Source: Meloidogyne chitwoodi (Eukaryota > Nematoda > Chromadorea > Rhabditida > Meloidogynidae). Taken from it: a stretch of 64,000 nucleotides of DNA. The translations under genes and the position numbers were made by a program. Location of the stretch: contig JACZZP010000012.1 of assembly GCA_015183035.1 (NCBI GenBank), positions 1,364,001-1,428,000 on the forward strand, written 5' to 3'. Shown one piece after another: positions 14,660 to 26,900 of this stretch; the first letter of the stretch is position 1; every line of letters starts with the position of its first letter. Under the pieces are notes generated by a model, which saw only the letters and a program-made list of their open reading frames with translations, had not been told where the DNA came from and searched no databases.

Positions 14660-17600
14660 TTAAATATTCAAGTGAATTTTTTTAATTTCTGGTGTTCCAT
14701 TTTCATTTTTTGTAGAAGAAGAAGAAGAGTAATGATTAGTGCCATTAAGAGAATTATTACAAATTAATGTTGTTGTTGTCTCTCCATTTTTTAAAATTTG
14801 ATCAAAAACTTGTGATTTTCTTTTTGCATTTTCAAGTTTACGTTTTTGTTCATCTTGTTTTCTTTGTAATTCTTTTTTTAATTAAATTAAAATATAATTA
14901 AATAAATATTATTATTATTATTTTACCTAATAATTCTTTACTAATTAATGTAGATTCTAAAGTAGCTTGTATATAACGAGAATGAATTTTTTCACCAAAA
15001 AGTGAACATAAGTCAAGAGCTAAAGCAACACCTGATAAACGTTTGGCTGCTAAAAAAGGAAAAATCATAATAAAATTAAATATATATTTAAAATAAATAA
15101 AATATAAAAATAATTATTTACCAAATTGTTCACTAACAACATTTCCACCAGTCAAATAAATTTGTTTAAGACGTTCTAAAGTATCACTTAATGTTTTTAA
15201 CATATCATCAAGTAATCCCATATTACGCATTTGTGACCAAAACATACTAGAATCTTTAAATTTTAATTTTTAAAAATTAAATTAAATTAAATAAATTACT
15301 TTCTTCCATATTTTTACGAATATTTGTTATATTATTATTATTAGTTGATGATTGTTCATTATTATTATATTTTAAAGGTGTTGTTCTTTGATTATTATTT
15401 TGTTGTAATTGAGGAAAAAGTGATGCAGCTGCTAAAAGTTTTTCTATTCCATTTCCTTGAAAAAGAATAATTATAATATAATTTTTCAATTAATTTTAAG
15501 AATATATTTATAAAATAAAAAAAACCCTAAAAAATCTCATATTTTGGTATTTTGAAAATTTTGATAGAAAAAAATATTAAAAAAAATTTGAAAAATAAAT
15601 AAAATTCTGAAAATACAAAAAATGAAAATTAAATTTAATCTTTTTCTTTAAAAAAAAAATAAATAAAATAACCATTTAAAATTTTTTTATTATTTGTTGT
15701 ATTATTATTACAAAATAAAGAAGGAGAAGAATATAATTGTTGTTGTTGAAGTATTCCTCCATTTGTATTATTATTTAATGAAGATAATAATTGTGTTAAT
15801 AATTGATGATTATTATTATTATTATTTTGTTGTTGATTTGTTTGTAATTTTTGTTTTTGTTCTAAAATTATAGAAGTTTGAACAGATTGAAGAAGTAAAG
15901 CTAATGCTGTTTCTTGTGATATATCATTATTATTTTCTAATAATGATAAATTAGTATTTGTTTTATTATTATTATTATTATTAATTCCTTCCAAATTATT
16001 TCCTCCATTGCTATAAATTAATTAATTTAAATTAATTTAAATTAATTTATTTATTTACCTATTTAAAATAATTTCATTATTTTTTGGTAAAAGTAATAAT
16101 TGTTTAAGTGGACTATTATTATTATTATTTTGTTGTTGTAATTGAAGTAATGTATTTAATGTTGAAATAGCACTATTATTATTATTATTATTAAAATGAT
16201 GACTAGAAGAAGAAGAAAAAGAAGATTCTCCTCTTTCTCCTTCTCTTTTAATTATTTTATTATTATTTAATAATAATGTTGAAGAAGAAGAATTAATTAA
16301 TTCACAAGAAGAAGGAATATTTGGAGAAGAAAAAACAAGTGAAGATGTTGAAGGAAGAATTGTTGAAGGAGAAGAAAATAATAATGATTTTGAAGTATTT
16401 TCTAATTCTTCTTCTTTAATTTCATTTAAATAATCAAAATTTTGTTGATTTTGATGATTATCAGAAGAATATATTGGAGGAACTGTCTGACAAGCAAATT
16501 CTTCTAATACAGTGGAACTTTTTCTTGTAGAAGTAGCGGATGAACAAACAGATGATGAAGGAACTGATTTTATACTTAATTAAATATTATTATATTAACT
16601 TTTTAAATAAAAAGTAAATAATCAAATTTATATTTTTTACTTTTGTTTTTAGGTCATTAGAGTCTCAGTTAAAAATTAAAGAAAAGAATTGGAAATAAAA
16701 TTAAATTAGAATATTTTTTTAATATTTTCTTCCTATAAAAATATTAACAAAAAAACAAACTCATTAATTTCAAACATTTCATTAAATTCATCACCATTAT
16801 TATTATTATCATTATTTGTAATTATCATTTCATTATTATTAATTATTCCATTTCCTTCTGCTTTTCGATTTTTTATATAATTACGACTTTGACATTTTAA
16901 ACTACAATTTATTTCATGTTCATAAAAATCAAGAGTTTTCATTTCCATTAATGTTCTTAAAAAATTGTTAAAAATAATAATTATTATTAAATTTATTTTA
17001 AAAAATTAACCTTAAATTATGTTTTCCTAATCGAATACTTCCTTTCCAATCTTTTTGTTTATCTTTTTCTGCTTTAATTGTAAATTGTCTTGGACTAATT
17101 AATTTACCTATAAAAATAATAATTCAAGTAATTTTTAAAAAAATTGTTGTGGCTCTAACAGGTCTCGCATAAATGTCCCATGTAAATTTTAAATTTCGTT
17201 TTTTTAATTTAATTAAAAAATTCACAAAAAAACCTTCAAATTCTACACATTTTCTATGAATTCCTGGACATGTAAATCTAATCATATGTAATTTTCCAAT
17301 TAAAAGTCCACAACGTATTTCATGTACAGGAGCTCCCAATAATTCTTCATTTGGAGGTAATTCATCACCAGAATCTAATGTATTTGTTGTTGTTGTAGAA
17401 CATTCTTCTTTTGTCCAACAAAAAGAAGAAGAAGGTCTTGAAGATTGTTTTTGTTGTTGATTATCAAGCTCTTGAAAATTTTGTTGAAGAATATAATTAT
17501 TATTATAAACATTTTCTTCTATTCCATTTAATTCCTTAAATTGAAATTTTTTAAATTATTTAGAGATTTAAAAATTTTTTTTTATTAAAAATAAAAACAA

Positions 17601-17833
17601 ACTTCATTTTCTAGTCCATTTTGTTCATTTTCTTGTCTTAAATTAATATTATCCTCAAAATTTAAATTTTCAGAAATTTCATTTATTTTTTCCTTTTTTT
17701 GTTCTTTAAATTCCATAAATTTTGCAGAATTTAAATGTTCATTTTTAGATATTGGAAATTGAAATAAATTATTATTATTTGAAATATTTATTTGTTTTGT
17801 TGTTTCTGAATTGATACTATCCAATAAATCCAT
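14660..17833 (-). CDS. SAND-domain transcription factor, GMEB-like
   Basis: Spliced gene from ATG at 17833 (MDLLDSINSETTKQ) to stop at 14660, roughly 650 residues in about ten exons. The SAND domain is encoded at 17340-16860: EIRCGLLIGKLH, FTCPGIHRKCVEFEG, then across an intron KLISPRQFTIKAEKDKQKDW, KGSIRLGKHNLR and LDFYEHEINCSLKCQSRNYI. The KDWK motif is the DNA-contacting signature of SAND, and the order matches the glucocorticoid modulatory element-binding (GMEB) branch. Downstream exons are very rich in Asn, Gln and Ser (runs of N up to about 7). The last exons (15240-14660) encode a predicted coiled coil (DDMLKTLSDTLERLKQIYL; KELQRKQDEQKRKLENAKRK) as in GMEB proteins, probably for dimerisation. 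A nuclear DNA-binding regulator is inferred. Exact borders of the low-complexity exons are less certain. Confidence 0.85.
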
Positions 17834-20800
17834 AAAAAATAATTATGTATTATGCTTAACTTTTAAATGATTTAATTAAAATATTTATTAAAAGTACAGT
17901 CCGTTTTGTCGCGGAACGGACGTGTGTCCAGAATTTATTGTAACATAAAAGTTTTAATGAAACAAAGAACGGTTGTTATTTTTAGAAATAAAAATATGTA
18001 AAAAATGGTTAGATTTTAAAAAAATAATAAAGAAACTAATAAAAGTTTATTTTTTAAATATTTTATTATTAAAAACAATAATTGGTCCAAAATAACTTTT
18101 TAAATAAATCTAAAAGTTGAAAAATATTAATTTTTAAGATTATTTTAGAGATTAAAAAGATTAAGTATTTCTTAATTTCTATTACATATATAAATATGAA
18201 CACAAATAAACACGTCAAGGAAAGAAAAAATAAGAAGAGAGAATATAAAAAGCCGTTCATTCGCAACCTAAAATAAACTGACCATGAATTTTTTGTTCTG
18301 ATTTTTTTCACCATTTACGTTAAATGCTCCGTCAACTGATGTTAGAAGAAAAAAAAGTTGAACAACTCTTAAATTGTGAAATAAACGAACATGTGGTTGT
18401 CCACTGAAGAGTAAAGGCGTGCTAAGGAGAGGAAGGGCACCGGTTGATGAACGGGGGATGAGGAAGGGAAGTGAAGAAAAAAATGAATGAAAAGTAAGGA
18501 ATGGTTTGTGACGACTAATGTTGACGCGTTTTGGATAAGAAAAAAATATAAAAAATGTGAGCGTGGCGTGGTTGACGTCCCTATCGGGGGCAAATAGAAA
18601 GAGCAATATAAAAAAAGGAGGTTATATAAAGCTATATTTAACTGGATAAGTAGTGGACAGTTGTGTGGTTTAAAAGGCCTTCTAATTCTTCATTTGGATG
18701 GCAAACGCTTTACTATGATGGGCCCAGAGATTACCCTTAGCCTCACAGAAGGCTAAAACGTTTTGGCGCCGAAAAGAAAAAATTGGACGCGCCCCATTGC
18801 CCATTCACTAAAAATATAGCCTAATGTCCACTCTTCATACATACACGCAAGCCCAAAGGCAGACTAGACACAAATTTATTATATTCTAAACTACTCAATA
18901 CACGGCGGTCGACCAATGGTCTTTTGGGCCTGCTGTCGCCGTGAGGCACATTGGGAGACAAAAATAAAGAAGTGACGAATGAGGAAATGGTACAAATATA
19001 TGAATGGGTTAAGAATATGAAAAGGGACGCAAAAAGCGTTTGGGGAACGAGTGAAGGGTTTTTGGACGAAACGAGATGGCCGTTAAGGGAGAAAGTAATT
19101 TTACTAGACAAGTTCAGAGTGTCTCGATGGGAAATATTAAAAATAATAGCTATTCAATCTTCCTTTTCTTTTTTCTTATAAGTTAACAAGGGTCAAAGTC
19201 TGTGTACTAAAAAATAAAATCAGTAGAATTGAAGAAAAATTAGTATTTTTATGAGACAATTTTTGGAAAATCAAAACTTAAAATTATGAAATAAGATTAT
19301 TTGTAAATATTTTATTTATTTATTTATTAAAGTATAGCCTTATTTCTTTTTAATAGAAAAGTCTCATCTGTTAAAAGATTTAAGAATTTAAAAAATAAAT
19401 TAAAAAAGTTTTTCTAAAAATGGACAAATAAGAATTAACACGGAGGCGTTGGACGGCCATGAAAATAGCCATAACACATTGAATGAGTGAAATAAAATAA
19501 AAAAAAAAGAAGGAAAAGATGGACGGCTTTAAGGTCCGAATAAAAAGTAGTAGTATAGGAGGGCAACGGCTGCCATTATATAATTGTTAGAAGGGAAAAG
19601 GTTCAAAAACAAGCGAACAGCGGGTGGATGAATAGGGACGGATATATAAAATGAGAGAAAAGCTTTTTTCTTTAAAACCTTTCAGAGTGCCCAACGTCCG
19701 CCATTCACGGTCTTAACCAACAAAACAAGTCGTTGGTAGTGCCGAGTATTTGTTAGAAAGGAAAATAAAAATAAAAAAATAAAAAGAGGAAGAAAAGCCA
19801 TTTGGCTACTACTAAATATAAGCTTAAAATAAATAAATAAATAAATTTATTATATCCTTGGCCATTGACCAAAGAGAAAAAAAAAGTAAAATCTGCTAAA
19901 AATAAAAATACAATCAATTTTTCTTAGACAACCATTCCAGAATTTTGACAATTTTGTCTACTTTACACATACACAACAATGTGTGTGTTCGTCTAAATGA
20001 CGGAAAAGGAAAAAGCAGAGACAAATGTTTTGGTTATTTTTAAGAAAAATAAAAAAAAACATTTTTAAATGTCCAATATATTTAATAATTGTACAAGAAA
20101 TAGGCAAAATTACACATTTTAGGGGTCTCAAACTTGGAATAAAAAAAATTATCTGAATCCCTTATAATATTCCAATTGGATCTCTCATAATTATTATTTA
20201 AATAATTAAATATATTCCAAAAAATAAAAAGTTCTTTCAATTATTAAATATTTTATAAATAAATAAAAAAAAGATTTATAAATAATTTTGTTCTTTAATT
20301 TTAAATAAATAATATAAATTAAAAAAAACTAAAGTTTCTTTTTTTACTAAAAATATTTAAAATTTGCGTGTATCAAAAATGATTTTAAAATATTTTATAG
20401 TGAAAATAAATAAAAAAAATTTGCGTGACATGCAAAAATAGACGCAAAAATAAATAAATAAATAATTTATTTTTCTCTTCTTTTTAAAAATAAATAAAGT
20501 AAAAATATTTTTATTTTTTAACGGCTATTAATTTTAAGATCACGCAATGACAAGTTTAGAGTTGTAAAATAATGAAAAAAAGCCAACTAAAATTTTTATT
20601 TTCTTTAATTTAAAATTTATGGACAAAAATATAAAAGAGAAAAGAAAATAAAAATAATTATTATTTTAAAAATAAATAAATAAATAAATTTATTATTATT
20701 TAAAAAATACAATAATAAAAAAATCATCTCATGCAATAACAAATAAATATTACATTTAAAATACTTTTAAATTTAAATTATTATTTTTTTAATTTAATTT

Positions 20801-23800
20801 AAAAAATAAATTAAATTAAATTAAAAAATAATTTCCCTCATTTTTAATTATTAAATAATATATTAAAATTGCTAAAATATTAAAATTAAATATTAACCAA
20901 AAAATAATTCACTTAATTTAAAAAAAATTTAATTTTAGTTGACTTTTACTTTTATAAAAAAATATTTAAAAAAGTGAATTAAATATATTTTATTTGGCCA
21001 AAAAAATAATTTGATCTCTTCTTGTCAGTCGTAACGAGAATGAAAAAATAAAAAAGAACTCTCTTTTCTCTTATAATTGAAAAAAATCTTTTTTTCATTT
21101 ACAATGTCCGAATTTATTTTTTGTTCATGCGCACGCTATTTACAAAAAAAGAGAAGAATTAAAGTAAATATTACAAAAAAAAAAGAAATGAATGGGTCAA
21201 AATTATTTATTTAAACAAAATAATATAAGTAACTATTTTTGGATATTTTATTTTTTTAAGTCCTGAAGCCGTTAAATCTTTTAAAGAAAGTAAAAAAAAT
21301 GTCAAGGACAATTTAGAAGAAAAAAGATAATTTTTTAAAAAGTGAAAATAATATTAATAGTACATAATAATTATTAAATTTACCTGTATATTTCTATTAA
21401 AATTAAAATATTCTATAAAAAAAGAACAGAAACAGAGAGTCCCTTAAATAAGAATTTATTTTCAAATTTAGCATTAATCTCCCCAATAAAAAAGTCTTTT
21501 TTCTATTAATTAAAAATAAAATTAATTGAGGATATATTCTCAAGAATTAATAAATATTTTTTTAGTTAAAAAAAATAGTTTGTCCTTTTTTCTTAAAAAT
21601 AAATACTTTTTTCTGGTATTATTATGAGAGTGACACACCTTTTCACCTTCAACGCGCGTCTTCAGAATTACTAGAAAATAACGCAAAGCTTTTTTGGATT
21701 GGTCAGAATAAAATAAAAGAATTGTTTGTTCTTTTGGCCAAAAATAAATAAAAATATATACTTTTACTTTAAAAAGAAAAGTTTAAAAAAAAGAAAAGAG
21801 AAAAAAACGCAAAAAAATGGACAGATCGCGCGGTGTCCCAAAAAAAAGTTCTTTTTTTCTTTTTGCGTTGATAAAAATAGAACAAAAATAAACGCTTACC
21901 TTAAAGTAAATAGAAGAAAAAATAAAAGATTTTTAAAAAATAAAAAGAAAGGCCGAGAGCAAATAATAAATAAATAAATAAAATATATTATTTATCCATT
22001 ACTTTTGCGAGAAGCGCAAGAAAAACTGAAAGAAAAAATAAAAGAAGAGTAGCCAACAGAGAAAAGTCTTCTCTGTTAGCTATTATATTAATTCTTTTTT
22101 TAAATAACCGTGGCTGACCACTTTTATATTTTTTTAAAATAAATAAGAAGGATAAAATAAACTTTCTTGATATTTTTTTGTAATTTTTAGTTAAAAAATT
22201 AAAATAAATATTAATTCTAAATTTATTTAAAAAAAAATTTTTTTTCTCAAACAAAATTTAATTTTTAAAAAATCAAAAAATATATGTACATAATTGTTCT
22301 AAAAAATTAAATTATGAAGAAAATAAATAAAAGTTATAAATAAATTTACTAAAAAAAAGTATTAATTGGTTAGTACAGCACAAAACAAATATATGTATTT
22401 TATATAAATTTTATTATACTTAATAAAGCGTGAGTACCTATGTGCCATTTTGTGAAAGGAAACATAAAATAATATATGAACGTATATTTATTTATTTGAG
22501 TTGCCTATTTTATTTTTGAGAATTTCATGCCACAATTAAAGAAAGCTTTTTTTATTGATAGAAAAATAGATGGATGGCACATAAAAATAAAAGAAAAGAC
22601 CAAAGATTTTATATAAAAGAATATTTTAAAAGTTTTCCTAAAAAAATCATTTCTACGGTTCATAACTTTAATTAAATATAAAAAAGAACATTTAATGGGA
22701 TAAAAATCCCAAAAAGTGAAAATATCCAAATATATTTTTTAAATTAATCGTAGGTTTTAAGCGCAAAAAAAAGCGTCGCTATAATTTTTACTTTTTATTT
22801 AAAAGTTGGCACAAAAAGGGAAAAGTTGAACAATTTAAAATATTTATTATTTTAGTAAAGCAAGTCGTTGACATAAATAAAAATGGAAAGAGAAAAATAT
22901 TTAAATTTTGTCATAAATTTTGTGCCGAAATGAGAACAAACTATTACTACTAGTATAACCTTTTTTTTATTAAATCTCATCACAAATTTTGGTTTTTTCG
23001 CTGCAAAAAAAAAAAGAAATGATTAAAAAAAGTGAAAAGGTACCGCTATTATTTTTTATTAAAAAAAAATTCTGGAAAAACAACTTAAAAGCAATGGCAT
23101 TTGTAAATTTAAAAAAAAATAAGAAAAAATAAATGTGAAAACACATATTGAGAATTTTTTATTTTTTAAATAAAAGAAATTCACAATTTTTATTCAGCAT
23201 TAACTAAACAAATTAAACAAAAAAATTAAATAAGTGTTGTGTATATAATAAATACATAACCTATATAGGTAAATAAATGTTCTAAAAAATGTAATCTGCA
23301 ATATTCTTAAAATAAATTTATTAATTAATTAACAATAAAGTTAATTTAATCAAGTAATTAATTGCACACTTACATCTGAGAGAGTAAATATACAAAAAAT
23401 TAATTTTTGTAATATATGTATTTGCTGTAGGTAATGCTGTAAGGTAAAAATGTGCACGATATTTAAGGTTATCAAAAGTTATTTTGTTTTTTCTTTTTGT
23501 AAATTTTCCTCAAGTATAAAATCAAACTGCCTAAAATAGAGGAGTTGGATTATTCTCTAATAATTAAAGGGAAGAATTAATCTTTTAAAGTTTATTAATT
23601 TCTCATTTAAAATTACGAACAATTTGATAACCTTTAGTGATATAAATTAAATTAATAATAATATAGTCAGAATTCTTTTCTAGATTACTTATTTGTTCTA
23701 GTTATACCTCTCTATTTTATGTAAAATATTCTAATGTAAAAACGAGATTTGACTATATTTAAATAATTAAGTGAATATAATAATAAAATAGGTGAATTTG

Positions 23801-23917
23801 CACAATTAAAAATTTATATGGATATATTTATTAAAATAATAATAAAATAATTAAATAAATATAAAGGGTATTTTATTGGGATGGGTTTAATTAAAATAAC
23901 AATTTTTAAATATTGCA
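17834..23917. other. 6 kb gene-poor region upstream of the SAND gene
   Basis: No spliced gene can be assembled. Most is AT-rich repeat-like sequence, but 18240-19800 has patches of clearly higher GC (for example 18410-18600, 18660-18960, 19430-19760) that break the background. Open frames there (18268-18606, 18821-19111, 18951-19181) overlap on both strands, lack splice continuity and resemble no known protein. The patches may be regulatory sequence for the SAND gene. Confidence 0.4.
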
Positions 23918-26900
23918 TTATGTCGTTGTTTCTGTCGTTGCTGCATTAGCAATTATTTTTACCAAATCTCCAGTACGTCTAGATTCAACATCCATGCTTT
24001 GAAGTCTAGCTTGTCGCCATTCTCTGCCTAAAAAAATATTAAAATAAAAATTAAAAGAAATAAATTAAATAAAACTAACGTTTCTCAATTTCTGCAGCTC
24101 TTTGACTAAGGGAAGAACTGGCTCTAGATGGAGGAGTGTCACTTCTTTGTTGACCATTAGTACCATTTTCTACAAATGAAGACAAAGCAATTCGATCTTT
24201 TTCAGCTCTTAGCTCAGCTTTCTTTGTTCGAATTATTGAAGGTTGATCAGATCGGCTAAATTAATATTAAAAATTAATTAAACAAAGTAAATTAATAAAT
24301 TAAATATATTTTTTTATTAAAATTAACAAACAACCTATCATTAAGTAGCGAGTCAAGTTGTCCAACTGTATCAATATGCTCCTCTTCTTCTTGTATAGAA
24401 AAATCATTCAAATTATTTATTCCAAAACAATTTTTATCATTTGATCCAAAAGATGATTCTCTAAGTCGTTCCATTTCTTGAGGACTAACTAATGGCTTCT
24501 TTAATGGAATTCCGGAAGGACGTTGTGATATCAACGTATTACTATTATTAACAACATTTGTTGAAGGAGAATAATTGGTCGTCTGCAAATGCTCAAATAA
24601 CTTCAACTTGGAGCTGAATGTTGGGCCGGACGACTGATTTGAATTATTCTGTTCAGATAATGTTACAGTTGAATTTATTAAATTAATTGTTGTTGATGGA
24701 TCATTGATTGCCTAGATAAATGATATACGAATAATTAATCTTAACAAAATAATAAAAATAAGAATATGCATTTTCTTCAACTTCTTATTTAATTAAAGAA
24801 AAAAAATAAAAAATCTGTCAACCAACCTTTGGTTTTGGTGCAATTGGAGGAGGAATCTTGCTGTTGCTTCCATCATTGACGGAATGAATGGACATCGGTT
24901 TAGGAATATGAGATGACTTTATTGGTGGTAAAGATGAAGAAACTTCATTTTGTTGTGGTGGAATAGGTGTTGAAGTAGCCAAAGGAATTTCTTGTTTCGA
25001 AGATTTAGAATAAAGCCCAATATTACTTACTATAGAATTCATTGTTTTTTTAATTGGAACAGAAGAAATATGATTGGAAAAATCATTTGTTGGAGAAGAT
25101 AAAATTTTAACTGGAGAAGGAAGCAAAACACTTGAAAAATTTGTTGAATTAGAAATAGCTTTATTATTAGAATATTGTGAATTGACGTAATTTGTCATCT
25201 GAAACTTTTTTTTATAAAATTAATAAATTAGGGGAAAAGAACTTTTTGTTGATTATTTTCAATGCCAAATGAATTATTTTGAGAAATAATTTTTGGTTCT
25301 TCCCCTGGCGGATATTCAATAGGTGTTGATGAACGTAACATTTCTGGAGTAATTTTATTTCCTACATCAATCTCAGCTAAATTGCTTAACGAACGATGAT
25401 GACGTGGAAGTGGCAGAGGTGGTCTATATGCAGAAAAGGCTGTTGTTGGATTAGAACGAAGACTTGAGTGGCGATTGAAATGATTTTGTTGTTGAAGCTT
25501 GGTGACATTTTTGTTTGTAGGGATAGAAGAAACAACTAAATTATTTAATCTTACAATCAAATTAGAAATAATTAAAACCATTAATTGCTGGTTTCTTTTC
25601 TTGTTGTAAATTATTTGACATTTCATTTGCTGCTGCAACGCATAATGAAGGCAATGAACGTGAAAGACTCAATTCACTAAATGCTGATCCACAAGCTAAT
25701 GGTGTAACTTGAAGATTATCAATTTGGACGATATCAGTTGAATAATTGCCTCTTTCAATTCCAACTGTAACGTTTGTTCCAGGCAATCCTATCAAAAGAG
25801 TTCGAACCTATAAATTAAATATAAAAGAAATTTAAATGTTTTAAAAAAAAGATACTAAAAAACCTGATCAAGTCTACCAAACTTCAAATTTGTTCCATCA
25901 ATTGAAATAATTCGATCGCCGGGTAAAAGAGGGCATTCAACGCTTGTTCTGATTGACGCGACAGAAAAAGGATCTTGTGGCCATCCACCATTCCCTGATA
26001 CAGTAAAAGGAACACAACCATTTCCATCACGAATAATTCGAAAAGAGTGACGTTCATTTGGAATTAAATTTGCAGAAGAAACTGGCTGTGTTGCAAAATA
26101 AGAGACAGAGCGTTGCTGAAAAATATTATAATTTTAAAAATATTTTTAATCAAAAATGTTTCTACCATTTGATCGTAATTTTCTTGATCTCTCTCCACTA
26201 AAAATTCCAAAATATTTCCTGCATTTTGGATGAATTGAACAACAGCATTATGACTAAATCCACGAATATCGTCACCATTAACAGCAAGTAATTGGTCATC
26301 AACACGGAATCCTGACTTTTCAGCTACTCCGCCAGGAACAAGTTGAGAAATGAAGAGACCATTTTTACCCTAAACAGAGATTAATTAAACAAAGTTTATA
26401 TTAAACAGTTTGAGCTAATCTCATTTGCCTATAATTTCACGAACTTAACGGGCATCCTTACGGAGATTTTTGAACTAACTAGAGTTTTTAAATTTATTTA
26501 ATTACTATTAGTGATTTTTTTATTGTATAATAGTTTTGTTTGTTTATGAAAAACTAGTTATAATATTAAATAAATTTAAAACTATCTAGTTAGTTCAAAA
26601 ATCTCCGTAGGTATAACCGATAAGCACCTAATTTCCATACCTTGTAAAGCGAATTAGATCCACCAACAATTGTCCATTGAAACCCAGCATCACTCTTCTT
26701 CAATTGAATGTTTTTCCGAACAGATTTTTTCATCCTAATTCCCGTTGTTTCTCCGTTTTCAGTTGAATTTTGGGTTCCACCTAACAATGCTGGCAACAAT
26801 TCTGATGTAGAAATTAGTGAAAGAATTGATTGAGGACGTCTTTTAAGCACAGAGCGAAGAGGACGACTTTCTTGTTCAATTAGCTGATCAGAGGATTTAT

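Noticed and set aside
18750..18775. Further Merlin-like arm with GGCGCCGAAAA
   Set aside because: Only about 10 bases match the family block and no inverted partner or target duplication is visible. A similar short match near 42228 (TTCGGCGCAG) was dropped for the same reason.
18821..19181. Overlapping open frames on both strands (96 and 76 codons)
   Set aside because: Mutually overlapping, no homologue recognised, no consistent splicing. Kept only as a compositional island.
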